64,000 nt of DNA from Methylococcales bacterium (GTDB lineage Bacteria; Pseudomonadota; Gammaproteobacteria; Methylococcales; Methylomonadaceae): NCBI GenBank assembly GCA_030654015.1, contig JAURYI010000092.1, positions 1 to 64,000 on the forward strand, read 5' to 3'. The translations under genes and the position numbers were made by a program. A model generated the notes under the pieces. It saw only the letters and a list, made by a program, of their open reading frames with translations, was not told where the DNA came from and did no database searches. Numbering within the stretch: the first letter of the stretch is position 1; every line of letters begins with the position of its first letter. Positions 7,735 to 16,702 of the stretch are shown one piece after another.

Positions 7735-8850
7735 TTAACAGCAACAAGGCGGGTTATCACTGGAATGCGCCGCACTTTTGGTTTCTGCGACAGGTCTTAA
7801 CGTCCCTGATGGATGACACCATGTGTTTGCAACTTGTTCTTGGGCTGGAGCAATGCCGATAAATTGCTCGTTATACACGTCGCTGGTGAGTAGCTGATAA
7901 CTGCGTTCACACACTGCCATGCGTTGCCCGCGACAAAAGACATGACCTTCATCATCATAGACTTTGCTGAATGAACCTTTATAAATCACCGCGTGTCCTT
8001 TATCCAAACAGGGAACGGGTTGCGGTTTAGTGGCGGTAATCGTTACCGCACGGAACTCAATACCTTCAACGACTTGCCACGGTTGCGCGTCCCATTTGTC
8101 CAGAGTAACCGCGACAAAACCCGCTTCGACAAAGGCTTGTAAAAAATCATGCTCCAGCAACGCGCCAGAAATACACCCGCTCCACAAATGCGCGTCGTCT
8201 TTCAGGTGTTGCGGCACAGGTTCATCACTGACAATATCCGAAATAGCCACCCGTCCACCTGCTTTGACAACACGGAAAATTTCTTGGATGAGTTGTTTTT
8301 TATCGCTGTCATGGACGAGATTCAACACGCAATTAGACACTACCAAATCAACGCTATTATCAGCAATCAGCGGCTGGGTTTTGCGTTGTTGTTCTTGCCA
8401 TGCGCGTAACGCCAACACGTCTTCGGCGCAACGCACGGGATTTTCTGCCAGATGTTGATTCATTGCCGTCAAATCTAAAGCGAGGTCTTGAATCTGTCCT
8501 TTCACAAAATGCACACGGTCTGAACCAATTTTTTCTGCCATTTCTGGCTGATATTTTCGCGCCAGTGTCAACATATCATCATTCATATCCACGCCGATGA
8601 CGCTGCCTGAATCGCCGACTAATTGCGCTGCCATGTAACAGATTTTGCCCGAACCAGAGCCTAAATCCAGCATCACATCGCCCTTGCGCACATAACGGGA
8701 CGGGTCGCCACAACCATAATCTTTGTCGATAATTTCCTGTGGCAAAATGGCTAATAATTCGCGGTCATAATCGACGGGACAACATAAATCGGCTTGCACC
8801 TGTTCCGCGCCTTGTGAATACCGTGCTAATACGCCTGTTTCTACGCTCAT
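7735..8850 (-). CDS. arsM: arsenite S-adenosylmethionine methyltransferase (ArsM family, ArsS-linked type)
   Basis: Transfers methyl groups from SAM to trivalent arsenic in the cytoplasm. The 371-residue protein starts at the ATG at 8850, with GAGG six bases upstream. The class I SAM fold shows DLGSGSGK followed by GVDMNDDM. Cysteines at the positions that bind As(III) in characterised ArsM are all present: LCCPVD (Cys23/24), YGCGDP (Cys47), SNCVLN and SGCISG. A C-terminal extension beyond the methyltransferase fold ends in three consecutive Cys residues. It follows arsS by ten bases, and in known bacteria this pair makes the arsenosugar precursor dimethylarsinoyl-deoxyadenosine. No arsR, arsC or arsB is present. 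Confidence in the family is high; the product in this organism is inferred. Confidence 0.88.
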   Translation of the reverse strand: MSVETGVLARYSQGAEQVQADLCCPVDYDRELLAILPQEIIDKDYGCGDPSRYVRKGDVMLDLGSGSGKICYMAAQLVGDSGSVIGVDMNDDMLTLARKYQPEMAEKIGSDRVHFVKGQIQDLALDLTAMNQHLAENPVRCAEDVLALRAWQEQQRKTQPLIADNSVDLVVSNCVLNLVHDSDKKQLIQEIFRVVKAGGRVAISDIVSDEPVPQHLKDDAHLWSGCISGALLEHDFLQAFVEAGFVAVTLDKWDAQPWQVVEGIEFRAVTITATKPQPVPCLDKGHAVIYKGSFSKVYDDEGHVFCRGQRMAVCERSYQLLTSDVYNEQFIGIAPAQEQVANTWCHPSGTLRPVAETKSAAHSSDNPPCCC

Positions 8851-8860
8851 GTTAAACCTC

Positions 8861-9817
8861 TTATTCGTTGGTGATGCTACCCGTACAACTACTGCCCTGC
8901 CCTGCGGTGCAGCCGTAACAATGTTGCTGGGTGGCAATGGATTGACCGAGTAATTCGGATACGTCTGTGATGTGTCGCGGTTGTGTCGCGCCTAACGGCA
9001 GTTTGAGCATTTGATTAAAATCACAATCATACACAAAGCCCTGCCAATCGACGCTTAAGGTGGTTCTGCACATGACACTGGCTAATGCGTCTGGATTAAA
9101 ATTGGTTTTCAACAGCCTCATATAATCGTCAAACTGCCCTGTGCTTAACAACACACTGCCAAAGCGTTGGATGGGTAAGTTAGTGAGCGCGTAAAGCTGA
9201 TTGAAAACAATACCATACTGTTCATATAAATGTTGCTTATAGGCTTGTTCAAGTGCGTGTTGCGGTGGCGGTAAACTCGCGCCTTGCGGATTAAACACCA
9301 AATTCAAAATGAGCGAGCTATTCGCCTGACCGTAACCCAACGCATTTAATTGCTGTAAGGCAATAATACTTTTATTAAACGTGCCTTTGCCGCGCTGTTT
9401 ATCGACATTATCCTGTAAATAACACGGCAAGGACGCGACAATGTCCACTTGTTGCGCGGCTAAAAATTCGGCTAAGTCTGAATAACCGTCTTCTAATAAA
9501 ATCACCAAGTTGCAACGGTCTATCACTTTGACGTTACGAAGCCGCGCTTGTTCTACCAGATAGCGAAACTGCGGATTCATTTCAGGTGCGCCGCCTGTTA
9601 AATCCAGCGTGTGGATGGCGTGTGTATCAATGAACGCCAATACCTCATCAACGGTTTTTTTGTCCATCAATTCTGTGCGTTTCGGTCCTGCATTAACGTG
9701 ACAATGCGTGCAACTCAGGTTACATAAATAACCCAAGTTGACCTGTAACACGCTCAGCGCGTTGCGCGTAATGCGCGGAAAATCACTGGCTTTTAAATAC
9801 GGGGCGGAATCACGCAT
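8861..9817 (-). CDS. arsS: arsenosugar biosynthesis radical SAM protein ArsS
   Basis: Radical SAM enzyme of 318 residues. The [4Fe-4S]-SAM motif CxxxCxxC is at Cys32, Cys36 and Cys39 within LCNLSCTHCHVNAGP. The TGGAPEMNP segment that binds SAM follows near residue 75. The C-terminal DUF3641-like domain has DCDFNQML and a second Cys cluster, CYGCTAGQGSSC (Cys300, 303 and 311), typical of the family and probably an auxiliary cluster site. Known ArsS joins the 5'-deoxyadenosyl group to dimethylated arsenic made by ArsM. The gene lies seven bases after the fused membrane protein and ten before arsM, indicating one transcript. Confidence 0.88.
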   Translation of the reverse strand: MRDSAPYLKASDFPRITRNALSVLQVNLGYLCNLSCTHCHVNAGPKRTELMDKKTVDEVLAFIDTHAIHTLDLTGGAPEMNPQFRYLVEQARLRNVKVIDRCNLVILLEDGYSDLAEFLAAQQVDIVASLPCYLQDNVDKQRGKGTFNKSIIALQQLNALGYGQANSSLILNLVFNPQGASLPPPQHALEQAYKQHLYEQYGIVFNQLYALTNLPIQRFGSVLLSTGQFDDYMRLLKTNFNPDALASVMCRTTLSVDWQGFVYDCDFNQMLKLPLGATQPRHITDVSELLGQSIATQQHCYGCTAGQGSSCTGSITNE

Positions 9818-9824
9818 GGCTGAT

Positions 9825-12044
9825 TTATTTCCATATCTTCACGATATTGGTGTAATCATCCGTCCATGGGTGCATATCAAAATATAAGGGCATAGTTTGC
9901 CAAGTACCCAATAAACTCAAGGTGAGCGGCGTGAGGGTTTCGGGTTGTCTTGCTATCACCACCCAGTCAGTATCAACCACCAGCGGCATAGCTTCTGGGG
10001 CTTTAAATTCTTGGATTAGCACGGCAAAATGGGCTTGTTCAGCATGAATAGACAGCACTTTTTTCAGAGCCAAATGGCGGTTGGTAATGTGAAATGCCAG
10101 TATGCCGTTGGGTTTTAGCTTTTTGAAATACAGTTCCATTGCTTCTTTGGTGATGAGATGCGTCGGCACCGCATCGGAGCTGAACGCATCCATCATTAAT
10201 AAATCAAAATGCTGGTCGGGTTCTTTTTCTAATGCTAAGCGAGCATCACCAACGCGCATAGTGGCATTGGGCAGACAACGGCTGAGGTAAGTAAAATAAT
10301 CGGTATTTTTAGCAATATCAATGACTAACGGATCAATTTCATACAATGTCCAGTGTTGATTGGGTTTGGCATAACAGGCTAAGGCCCCCGCACCTAAACC
10401 GACCACACCGATGTTCCAATTCGCACTAGCCGTATCAAAGGTTTTGAATAACTGCCCCATCGGACCGGGTTGGCTGTAATAGGTCAGTGGAATTTTTGCC
10501 AGTGGTTCAGGCAAGCGTTGTGCGCCGTGTTTAGTCGTACCATGAAACAGTTCATGATACATTTCAGGCTGGTTATTCTCATCGGTCAAGACGCTTTCAC
10601 GCACTGCCATGACACCAAAAAAACTACGCTCTTGGTAAAGCGTATGTGACGATAATCCGTGTAAACTCAAGGCTAAAAACATGATTACGCCGATGGTCAG
10701 CGCGTAACTCAGGGTTTGCTTTCTTAGAAAATAAACCAATACGCTGAGGGCGATTAAACTGAGCGCGATATTGTCGAAATATTGCAGTAAGTCATTAACA
10801 CTGGCATACAAAATTAAGCCGATGCCCAGTAATACTACAGGCACAATGAATTGCCATTGCAGGCGCGTGGTCACCAACCACGGACGCAGCAATAACGCGG
10901 CAACTATCATCAATGGGTATTCATAAATGCCGTCAAACACAAACGGTGCGACGAAGGTATTAAACATTCCGCCTAACATCCCCGCAAACGACATAATCAG
11001 GTAGAAACTGGTTAAATGTTGCGTCGGCGGTCTGCCTTTGGCAAGTTCACCATGACACACCATGATGGCAAAGAAAAATGCCAAAACGTGCAGGATGAGA
11101 TACACCCAATACGGCAAATCAGCTGGATTAACAAAGGCGTAGGCAATAAATGGAATTAATACCAAAGGTTGCAGCTTCACCATCCACGGGTGCAGAGTGT
11201 CGTTCCATTGCGAAAATACGATAATAAACGACAGCAAATAAACGGTCAGCGGAATAATCCACAACAGCGGCACAGAGGCAATATCGGTGCTGATAAAATT
11301 GGTTAAGCCCAATAATAAGCTGGAGGGAACAAACGCTAACGCCAGCCAGTGCAGTTTTGTTGCCCACGTTAAATCATCTGCGACAGGTGTTTCTATGATA
11401 AGCGCGTTATCAGGTTGTTGGCGTTTCCATAACGACAACGCACAGGTAGCAATCAATACACATAACAGCACATAACCGATACTCCAATAGCTTTGCTGAT
11501 TGGCTAAGCCGATAGTTGGCTCTAATAAAAACGGATAACTGAGTAAAGCGAGCAGACTGCCTGTGTTACTGGCAGCATAAAGAAAATACGGATCATCACT
11601 GCTTTCATGCCCGATATTTGAAAACCATTTTTGTATCAATGGCGCAGTAGTAGATAGCACAAAAAACGGCAAGCCTATTGACAAAAATAATGTCCAGCAT
11701 AGCCACAATGTCGGATTGCTGTCAGTGGGCGGAATAGTATTGTCAGGCAAGGCAACGGGCAACGCTAATAGGCTGATTAAAATAACCGCGAGGTGAATTA
11801 AAATTTGCGGGCGATTTTGATAGCGAGTAGACAATGCGTGCGCATAAAGATAACCCAAAAATAAAATGCTTTGATAAAACACCATGCAGGTATTCCATAC
11901 CGCAGGTGAACCACCTAATAACGGTAATAAAATTTTACCGAACAGCGGTTGTAACACGAACATCAAGGACGCACTGACAAATAATGTGCCGGCAAATAAG
12001 ACGATGGTGGAAAGGTGGCGATTGTTTTTTAATTCTTGGCTCAT
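9825..12044 (-). CDS. membrane protein fused to a spermidine-synthase-like domain; first gene of the arsM operon
   Basis: A 739-residue two-part protein. Residues 1 to about 480 contain a dozen or more hydrophobic helices, resembling the transporter-like half of the 'fused MFS/spermidine synthase' family. Residues about 520-725 form a Rossmann-type aminopropyltransferase/methyltransferase fold. Its nucleotide motif GLGAGALACYA replaces the GGGDG of true spermidine synthase, the ribose-binding acid is in LYEIDP, and the family's catalytic-region Asp is in LLMMDAFSSD. The protein is therefore likely to bind SAM or a relative, but spermidine synthesis is doubtful. It starts the five-gene ars operon, seven bases ahead of arsS. 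It could be the inner-membrane part of the exporter, a transferase acting on the arsenical, or both. Confidence 0.8.
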   Translation of the reverse strand: MSQELKNNRHLSTIVLFAGTLFVSASLMFVLQPLFGKILLPLLGGSPAVWNTCMVFYQSILFLGYLYAHALSTRYQNRPQILIHLAVILISLLALPVALPDNTIPPTDSNPTLWLCWTLFLSIGLPFFVLSTTAPLIQKWFSNIGHESSDDPYFLYAASNTGSLLALLSYPFLLEPTIGLANQQSYWSIGYVLLCVLIATCALSLWKRQQPDNALIIETPVADDLTWATKLHWLALAFVPSSLLLGLTNFISTDIASVPLLWIIPLTVYLLSFIIVFSQWNDTLHPWMVKLQPLVLIPFIAYAFVNPADLPYWVYLILHVLAFFFAIMVCHGELAKGRPPTQHLTSFYLIMSFAGMLGGMFNTFVAPFVFDGIYEYPLMIVAALLLRPWLVTTRLQWQFIVPVVLLGIGLILYASVNDLLQYFDNIALSLIALSVLVYFLRKQTLSYALTIGVIMFLALSLHGLSSHTLYQERSFFGVMAVRESVLTDENNQPEMYHELFHGTTKHGAQRLPEPLAKIPLTYYSQPGPMGQLFKTFDTASANWNIGVVGLGAGALACYAKPNQHWTLYEIDPLVIDIAKNTDYFTYLSRCLPNATMRVGDARLALEKEPDQHFDLLMMDAFSSDAVPTHLITKEAMELYFKKLKPNGILAFHITNRHLALKKVLSIHAEQAHFAVLIQEFKAPEAMPLVVDTDWVVIARQPETLTPLTLSLLGTWQTMPLYFDMHPWTDDYTNIVKIWK

Positions 12045-12172
12045 TAGTTATCGCTTGGTTGGCTGATAGTTTTTAATGAGGCAATGATAAACCATTTGTG
12101 GCAACACGCGGTATTTTGAGTGCGGCGCGGCACAAAAGAAAGGGAGAGTAAGCGGTTATCTGTAGGAGGGTA

Positions 12173-12212
12173 TAAAAACAAACGGCAACTCACAGATGGG
12201 AGTTGCCGTTTG
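12173..12212 (-). terminator. rho-independent terminator of the cold-shock gene
   Basis: On the minus strand a 12-bp perfect stem (AAACGGCAACTC paired with GAGTTGCCGTTT; arms 12200-12211 and 12180-12191) is followed by a short U-run. It lies 11 bases after the csp stop codon. Confidence 0.85.
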
Positions 12213-12222
12213 AAGGTAGCAT

Positions 12223-12423
12223 TTAGATGAGTGTTACATCTTCTGCTTGTGGTCCTTTTTGGCCTTGAGTAACAGTAAACTGAACTTTTTGACCTTCGTC
12301 TAGCGATTTGAAGCCAGAGCTGTTGATGTTACGAAAATGAACGAAAACATCAGGGCCGCCTTCTTGTGAAATAAAACCGAAACCTTTTTCTGCGTTAAAC
12401 CATTTAACGATACCAGTAGTCAT
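12223..12423 (-). CDS. cold-shock domain protein (CspA family)
   Basis: A 66-residue single OB-fold RNA chaperone that melts mRNA structure, notably in the cold. Both RNA-binding motifs are intact: RNP1 (KGFGFI) and RNP2 (VFVHF). The N-terminus [16 protein letters not shown] is canonical. AGGA lies upstream of the ATG. A sigma70-type promoter about 180 bases upstream leaves a leader of roughly 150 nt, like the thermosensing leaders of cspA genes, and a strong terminator follows. The gene appears monocistronic. The paralogue letter cannot be assigned. Confidence 0.93.
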   Translation of the reverse strand: MTTGIVKWFNAEKGFGFISQEGGPDVFVHFRNINSSGFKSLDEGQKVQFTVTQGQKGPQAEDVTLI

Positions 12424-12578
12424 TGTGAAATCCTGTAAAAATAAGTAATTAATGCCTTTTGCAAGGCGGGTGTAGTGGCGCTGTAAAATTTAAAAACTTT
12501 ATGATAACAGGACGAGCAATCACAGAAAAACTTCGTAGAGATAAGCATAACGGTAGATCAATTTCAAGCTGGGTGCAT

Positions 12579-12606
12579 TGTATAGCCGTACCTTAAGTAA
12601 TGTCAA
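12579..12606 (-). promoter_or_regulatory. sigma70 promoter of the cold-shock gene with long 5' leader
   Basis: On the minus strand, TTGACA (12601-12606) is followed after 16 bases by TATACA (12579-12584). The start of transcription is expected near 12572, giving a leader of about 149 nt before the ATG at 12423. The remaining bases to 12730 upstream of the divergent gene show no other gene. Confidence 0.65.
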
Positions 12607-12730
12607 TCTTTATCCTTTTGCTACTTGGCATTAACAAGAGTCAAACTTCACGTTCAATAAAAATAGTTATACCCTGCATGACAAACAAATGTACATTTAT
12701 AAGCAGTGTCCCTTATTGAGTATCAATTAT

Positions 12731-15214
12731 ATGAAGCGTTTTAATCTGGCTTTGCGTCTATTGTGGCGTGATGGTCGCTCTGGCGAATTAACTATTCTGG
12801 TACTGGCGTTGCTGATTGCAGTCACCAGTTCAACCGCTATCGCGTTATTTTCCGACCGCCTGCAAAACACCATGACCACACAAGCGGCGGAGTTTTTGGC
12901 AGCGGATTTGGTTATTACCAGTCCGACAGAAATACCCGCCGCGTGGCAACAGCAAGCCGCACAACTGCAATTAAGTCAAGCACGCACTACGGAATTTTCC
13001 AGTGTATTAATGGAACATGAGGAAATATTGTTAGCCAGCATTAAATCAGTCAGTTCAAGCTATCCATTGCGCGGCTTTTTAAAAACGCAGGCAACGGAAG
13101 ACAGTGCAGAAATCGAACAGCGACAAGCTCCTGCAATCGGCACGGTGTGGGTGGAAAAACGGGTATTATCGGCATTAAAACTGCGCGTTGGCGAGTTATT
13201 GACCATTGGTGAAAAACCGTTGACGATTGCGCAAATTGTCACTTACGAACCCGATAAACGCGGCGATTTTTACAGCTTTTCACCGCGCGTGTTAATGAAC
13301 GAAGCGGATTTAGCCGCAACAGGAATTTTGCAAGCGGGCAGTCATGTGCATTATTTCTTTCAGTTCAGCGGTGCTGAACAAGCCTTAGCCAATTTTAAAA
13401 ACTGGAGCAAGCCGCAATTAAATCCATCGCAAAAACTGCTGGATATTCATCAAGACCGCCCTGAATTAGGCGGTGCGTTAGAAAAAGCGGAACGTTATTT
13501 GGGGCTATCCAGCATTATCGTCATTTTAATTGCAGGGGTAGCCATTGCAATGGCTACCCGCCGTTATACTAAACGCCATTTTAATGCGACCGCGTTGTTG
13601 CGTTGTCTGGGCTGTAAACAACGCGAAATAGTCTGGCTGTATACCAGTCAATTTATGATTTTAGGTGTGGTCGCCAGTAGTTTAGGTTGCTTATTAGGCT
13701 GGTTTGCGCAACAAGGTCTATTTTATTTATTGCGGGATTTATTACCCAAACAACTGGCACAGCCCAGCATCTCGGCGGTGTTGTTTGGTCTGGTGCTGGG
13801 ATTAGGCGTGTTACTGGGTTTCGCTCTGCCGCCATTATTACGACTTAAACAGGTATCACCCCTGCGGGTGTTGCGCCGCGAGTTAGAGCCATTACCCGCC
13901 AGCGGCTGGTTGGTTTACGGCTTGGCATTGACGATTATCACGCTGTTAATCGGACGTTATACGCAAGACTTTATCATGACATTCACGATTGTCGGCGTGG
14001 GCGTGGGCGTATTGTTAATACTTGGCTTGTTAATGAATGCTTCATTAGTGCTGATGGCGAAGTTATTGCCGTCCATGTCCTTAGTGTGGCGGTTTGCGTT
14101 GCAGGGCTTAGTCAGAAATAATCGCGCCACCATCAGTCAATTATTGGCATTCAGTATTACGCTGCTGGCGATGATGTTGAGTTTCAGTGTGCGCACGGAT
14201 TTAATTACAGACTGGCAAAAATCCATGCCGACTAACGCACCGAATCATTTCGCACTGAATATATTTCCTGAACAACAAGCCGATTTTCAGCAGGAACTCA
14301 CACAACAACACATCAGCGGCAGTCAGTTTTATCCTGTGGTACGCGGTCGCTTAGTCGCTATTAACAACACGCCCGTCCAACAGGTGGTCAGTAAAGATTC
14401 ACAAGGCGACAATGCCACGCATCGAGAACTCAGCTTGACGTGGACGGAAAAACTACCCGAAGACAATAAAATTATTGACGGCAGCTGGTGGACAGAAAAC
14501 CAAGCAGGACAAGTATCAGTTGAAGAAAAATTAGCGCAAAGTTTAAAAATCAAGCTGGGCGATGAACTGACTTTCACTATCGGCAGTCAGCAGGTAAAGT
14601 CCAGTGTAACCAGTATTCGCAAGCTGCAATGGAATACCATGAAGCCGAATTTTTATATGATTTTCTCACCGAACACGTTGAATAATTACCCGTATACTTT
14701 TATCACCAGTTTTTATTTATCCAGCGAACAAAAACCGTTGTTAAACGCGCTGGTAAAAAAATACTCCAGCGTCACCGTGTTGGAAGTGGATTTGATTTTG
14801 CGACAAATCAACACTATCTTGACGCAACTCACCGAGGCGATTAATTATCTGCTGTACTTTGCCTTACTGGCAGGATTTACCGTGTTATGGGCGGCGGTGT
14901 ATGCCAGTCTGGATAATCGCATTTATGAAGGTGCGTTAATGCGTACTCTGGGGACTGAGCGGCGATTCCTACGCACCACCCATTTTCTGGAATTCAGCGT
15001 ATTGGGTCTGATTGCAGGTTTATTTGCGGTACTGATGTCAGAAACGATTCGTTATGCCTTGTACGCACATATTATGCACATAGAATATTTCCCCAACCTT
15101 TATTTATGGGTAATCGTCCCCATATCAGCGGCATCATTAGTTGGCTTAACAGGCTACTGGGGACTTAGAGAAGTAGTGAATAAATCCCCACTGGGCGTTT
15201 TAAGAGAACTATAA
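12731..15214 (+). CDS. FtsX-like ABC permease (YbbP family)
   Basis: Membrane component of an ABC system of the COG3127/YbbP type, thought to act on envelope lipids or lipoproteins. The 827-residue protein has the usual layout: one N-terminal helix (GELTILVLALLIAVTSS), a large periplasmic MacB-like domain, a central block of membrane helices with the FtsX motif ATALLRCLGCKQREI (about 290-305), a second periplasmic domain (about 510-690) and a second FtsX block with EGALMRTLG. The ATG at 12731 is chosen over an upstream in-frame ATG at 12689 because it places the first helix normally. The ATPase (ybbA) that usually sits beside it is absent, so its partner must be encoded elsewhere. Confidence 0.85.
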   Translation: MKRFNLALRLLWRDGRSGELTILVLALLIAVTSSTAIALFSDRLQNTMTTQAAEFLAADLVITSPTEIPAAWQQQAAQLQLSQARTTEFSSVLMEHEEILLASIKSVSSSYPLRGFLKTQATEDSAEIEQRQAPAIGTVWVEKRVLSALKLRVGELLTIGEKPLTIAQIVTYEPDKRGDFYSFSPRVLMNEADLAATGILQAGSHVHYFFQFSGAEQALANFKNWSKPQLNPSQKLLDIHQDRPELGGALEKAERYLGLSSIIVILIAGVAIAMATRRYTKRHFNATALLRCLGCKQREIVWLYTSQFMILGVVASSLGCLLGWFAQQGLFYLLRDLLPKQLAQPSISAVLFGLVLGLGVLLGFALPPLLRLKQVSPLRVLRRELEPLPASGWLVYGLALTIITLLIGRYTQDFIMTFTIVGVGVGVLLILGLLMNASLVLMAKLLPSMSLVWRFALQGLVRNNRATISQLLAFSITLLAMMLSFSVRTDLITDWQKSMPTNAPNHFALNIFPEQQADFQQELTQQHISGSQFYPVVRGRLVAINNTPVQQVVSKDSQGDNATHRELSLTWTEKLPEDNKIIDGSWWTENQAGQVSVEEKLAQSLKIKLGDELTFTIGSQQVKSSVTSIRKLQWNTMKPNFYMIFSPNTLNNYPYTFITSFYLSSEQKPLLNALVKKYSSVTVLEVDLILRQINTILTQLTEAINYLLYFALLAGFTVLWAAVYASLDNRIYEGALMRTLGTERRFLRTTHFLEFSVLGLIAGLFAVLMSETIRYALYAHIMHIEYFPNLYLWVIVPISAASLVGLTGYWGLREVVNKSPLGVLREL

Positions 15215-15292
15215 TGTATCGCTGGTATATTCATACTCTATTCATAATTCATCAATTATACTAAAATAAACAACATACTTAAGGAGAATTCC

Positions 15293-15685
15293 ATGAAAAA
15301 AATGACAAGCAGTATCGTTATTGTCGGCAGTATTCTACTCACTGCCTGCGCTCAGGTCTCAGGCTACAAACCAACAATTGACCCCTACAATGACCGCAAT
15401 GCGCACATGATCCCACAAGATCAGGCGCAATGTGAGAGACTCGCAAGTGATGCCTCCAGTACAGGCAAAGAAACCGCCATGGGTGCGGGCGCGGGTGCAT
15501 TAATGGGAGCAGCAGGTGGTGCGGTTGTCGGAGCATTTACGGGTAATCCTGGTATGGGTGCTGCCATCGGTGCAGCAGGAGGCGGTCTTACTGGCGGTGC
15601 GTACAAAGGTCTGAGTTCCGATGACGTTTATAAAAGAGCGTTTAACAACTGCATGAGAAACCGTGGACACAACGTGGTCAACTAA
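15293..15685 (+). CDS. glycine-zipper outer-membrane lipoprotein
   Basis: A 130-residue secreted protein with a signal peptide ending in the lipobox LTAC (Cys19), hence probably lipidated. Residues about 62-105 form a glycine-zipper region of alternating Gly/Ala (GAGAGALMGAAGGAVVGAF and a second GMGAAIGAAGGG block), like SlyB/Rcp-type envelope proteins. The C-terminus (YKRAFNNCMRNRGHNV) has a Cys that could pair with another Cys after the lipobox. A strong AAGGAG lies eight bases upstream of the ATG. No specific function can be read; structural or stress roles in the envelope are usual for the class. Confidence 0.8.
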   Translation: MKKMTSSIVIVGSILLTACAQVSGYKPTIDPYNDRNAHMIPQDQAQCERLASDASSTGKETAMGAGAGALMGAAGGAVVGAFTGNPGMGAAIGAAGGGLTGGAYKGLSSDDVYKRAFNNCMRNRGHNVVN

Positions 15686-15746
15686 CCGCACTACCCGTTA
15701 AACAATACGCTTCAACGTAAATTTTATTTAGATTTACCTCCAACTC

Positions 15747-15776
15747 GTGTCGGGTGCAACAAATCGCACCCGACAC
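15747..15776. repeat. perfect 11-bp inverted repeat between the lipoprotein gene and pyrE
   Basis: GTGTCGGGTGC at 15747-15757 pairs with GCACCCGACAC at 15766-15776 across an 8-base loop. It could end the lipoprotein transcript, but no U-run follows. It may be another dispersed palindrome. The rest of the 245-base gap shows no gene. Confidence 0.55.
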
Positions 15777-15930
15777 ATCGTAATGTCTCGCAACAACGCA
15801 TATAAATGTTAAGCTTGGCACACAGCGGCTTAGACTTTACAATGTCGTTTATCTTTACTTTCTTAAGCGGACAGGTTGATTTGACCTGTATTTCGCTTGA
15901 GCTGGAAACCAAAAACCGCACCTTAACTAT

Positions 15931-16569
15931 ATGCTCGATTATCAAAAAGACTTTATTGCCTACGCGCTCGACTGTGGCGTATTAAAATTCGGCGAATTTG
16001 AATTAAAATCGGGGCGTACCAGCCCTTATTTTTTCAATACTGGCTTGTTTAATACGGGTGCGCAACTGGGAAAACTGGGGCAGTTCTACGCACAGGCACT
16101 CATTCAATCAGGCATTAACCCTGACATCTTGTATGGCCCTGCTTATAAAGGCATTCCGCTGGTCAGTGCAACCTCTATCGCCTACGCCCAATTAACAGGT
16201 GAAGACATACCCTTTGCTTTCAACCGCAAAGAAGCCAAAGACCACGGAGAAGGCGGTCTGTTGGTCGGCGCACCCTTACAAGGTAAAGTTGTCATTCTTG
16301 ATGATGTCATTACTGCTGGCACATCAGTAAGAGAATCGGTTGAAATCATTAATCAAGCTCATGCCTTACCCGCTGGTGTACTCATTGCCTTAGACCGACA
16401 AGAAAAAGGGCAAAACGACACATCCGCTATTGCTGAAGTTGAAGAACAGTTCAATATGCCTGTCATCTCAATTATTACCTTAGCCGGTATTGTCGAGTAT
16501 TTAACCGCAAATGCCAGTGAACAAGTCAATAAAATCAAAGACTATCAACAGCTTTATGGTACAAAGTAA
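15931..16569 (+). CDS. pyrE: orotate phosphoribosyltransferase
   Basis: Converts orotate and PRPP to OMP in pyrimidine synthesis. The 212-residue protein matches the E. coli type in length and N-terminus (YQKDFIAYALDCGVLKFGEF). The substrate region LKSGRTSPYFFNTG is present. So are the Lys-rich loop NRKEAKDHGEGG (about residues 98-109) and the PRPP-binding motif VVILDDVITAGTS (120-132). No clear ribosome-binding site precedes the ATG at 15931, but the conserved N-terminus supports it. Confidence 0.95.
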   Translation: MLDYQKDFIAYALDCGVLKFGEFELKSGRTSPYFFNTGLFNTGAQLGKLGQFYAQALIQSGINPDILYGPAYKGIPLVSATSIAYAQLTGEDIPFAFNRKEAKDHGEGGLLVGAPLQGKVVILDDVITAGTSVRESVEIINQAHALPAGVLIALDRQEKGQNDTSAIAEVEEQFNMPVISIITLAGIVEYLTANASEQVNKIKDYQQLYGTK

Positions 16570-16702
16570 TTAACAGGACGGAAAAATAAAACTACCGCAA
16601 TTTAACAGTTCTCAAGATATAGACTACAATTGTTAAAAAATACCCTCAATCTGATATTTCGACTCACTTATAGAATTGTGTTAGTACAAAAAAAGGCTGG
16701 TC

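Noticed and set aside
8030-8600. Several plus-strand frames opposite arsM
   Set aside because: They are antisense shadows with no ribosome-binding sites and no recognisable domains.
8851-8937. N-terminal extension of ArsM to 8937
   Set aside because: It overlaps arsS coding sequence and lies before a good GAGG site and ATG at 8850.
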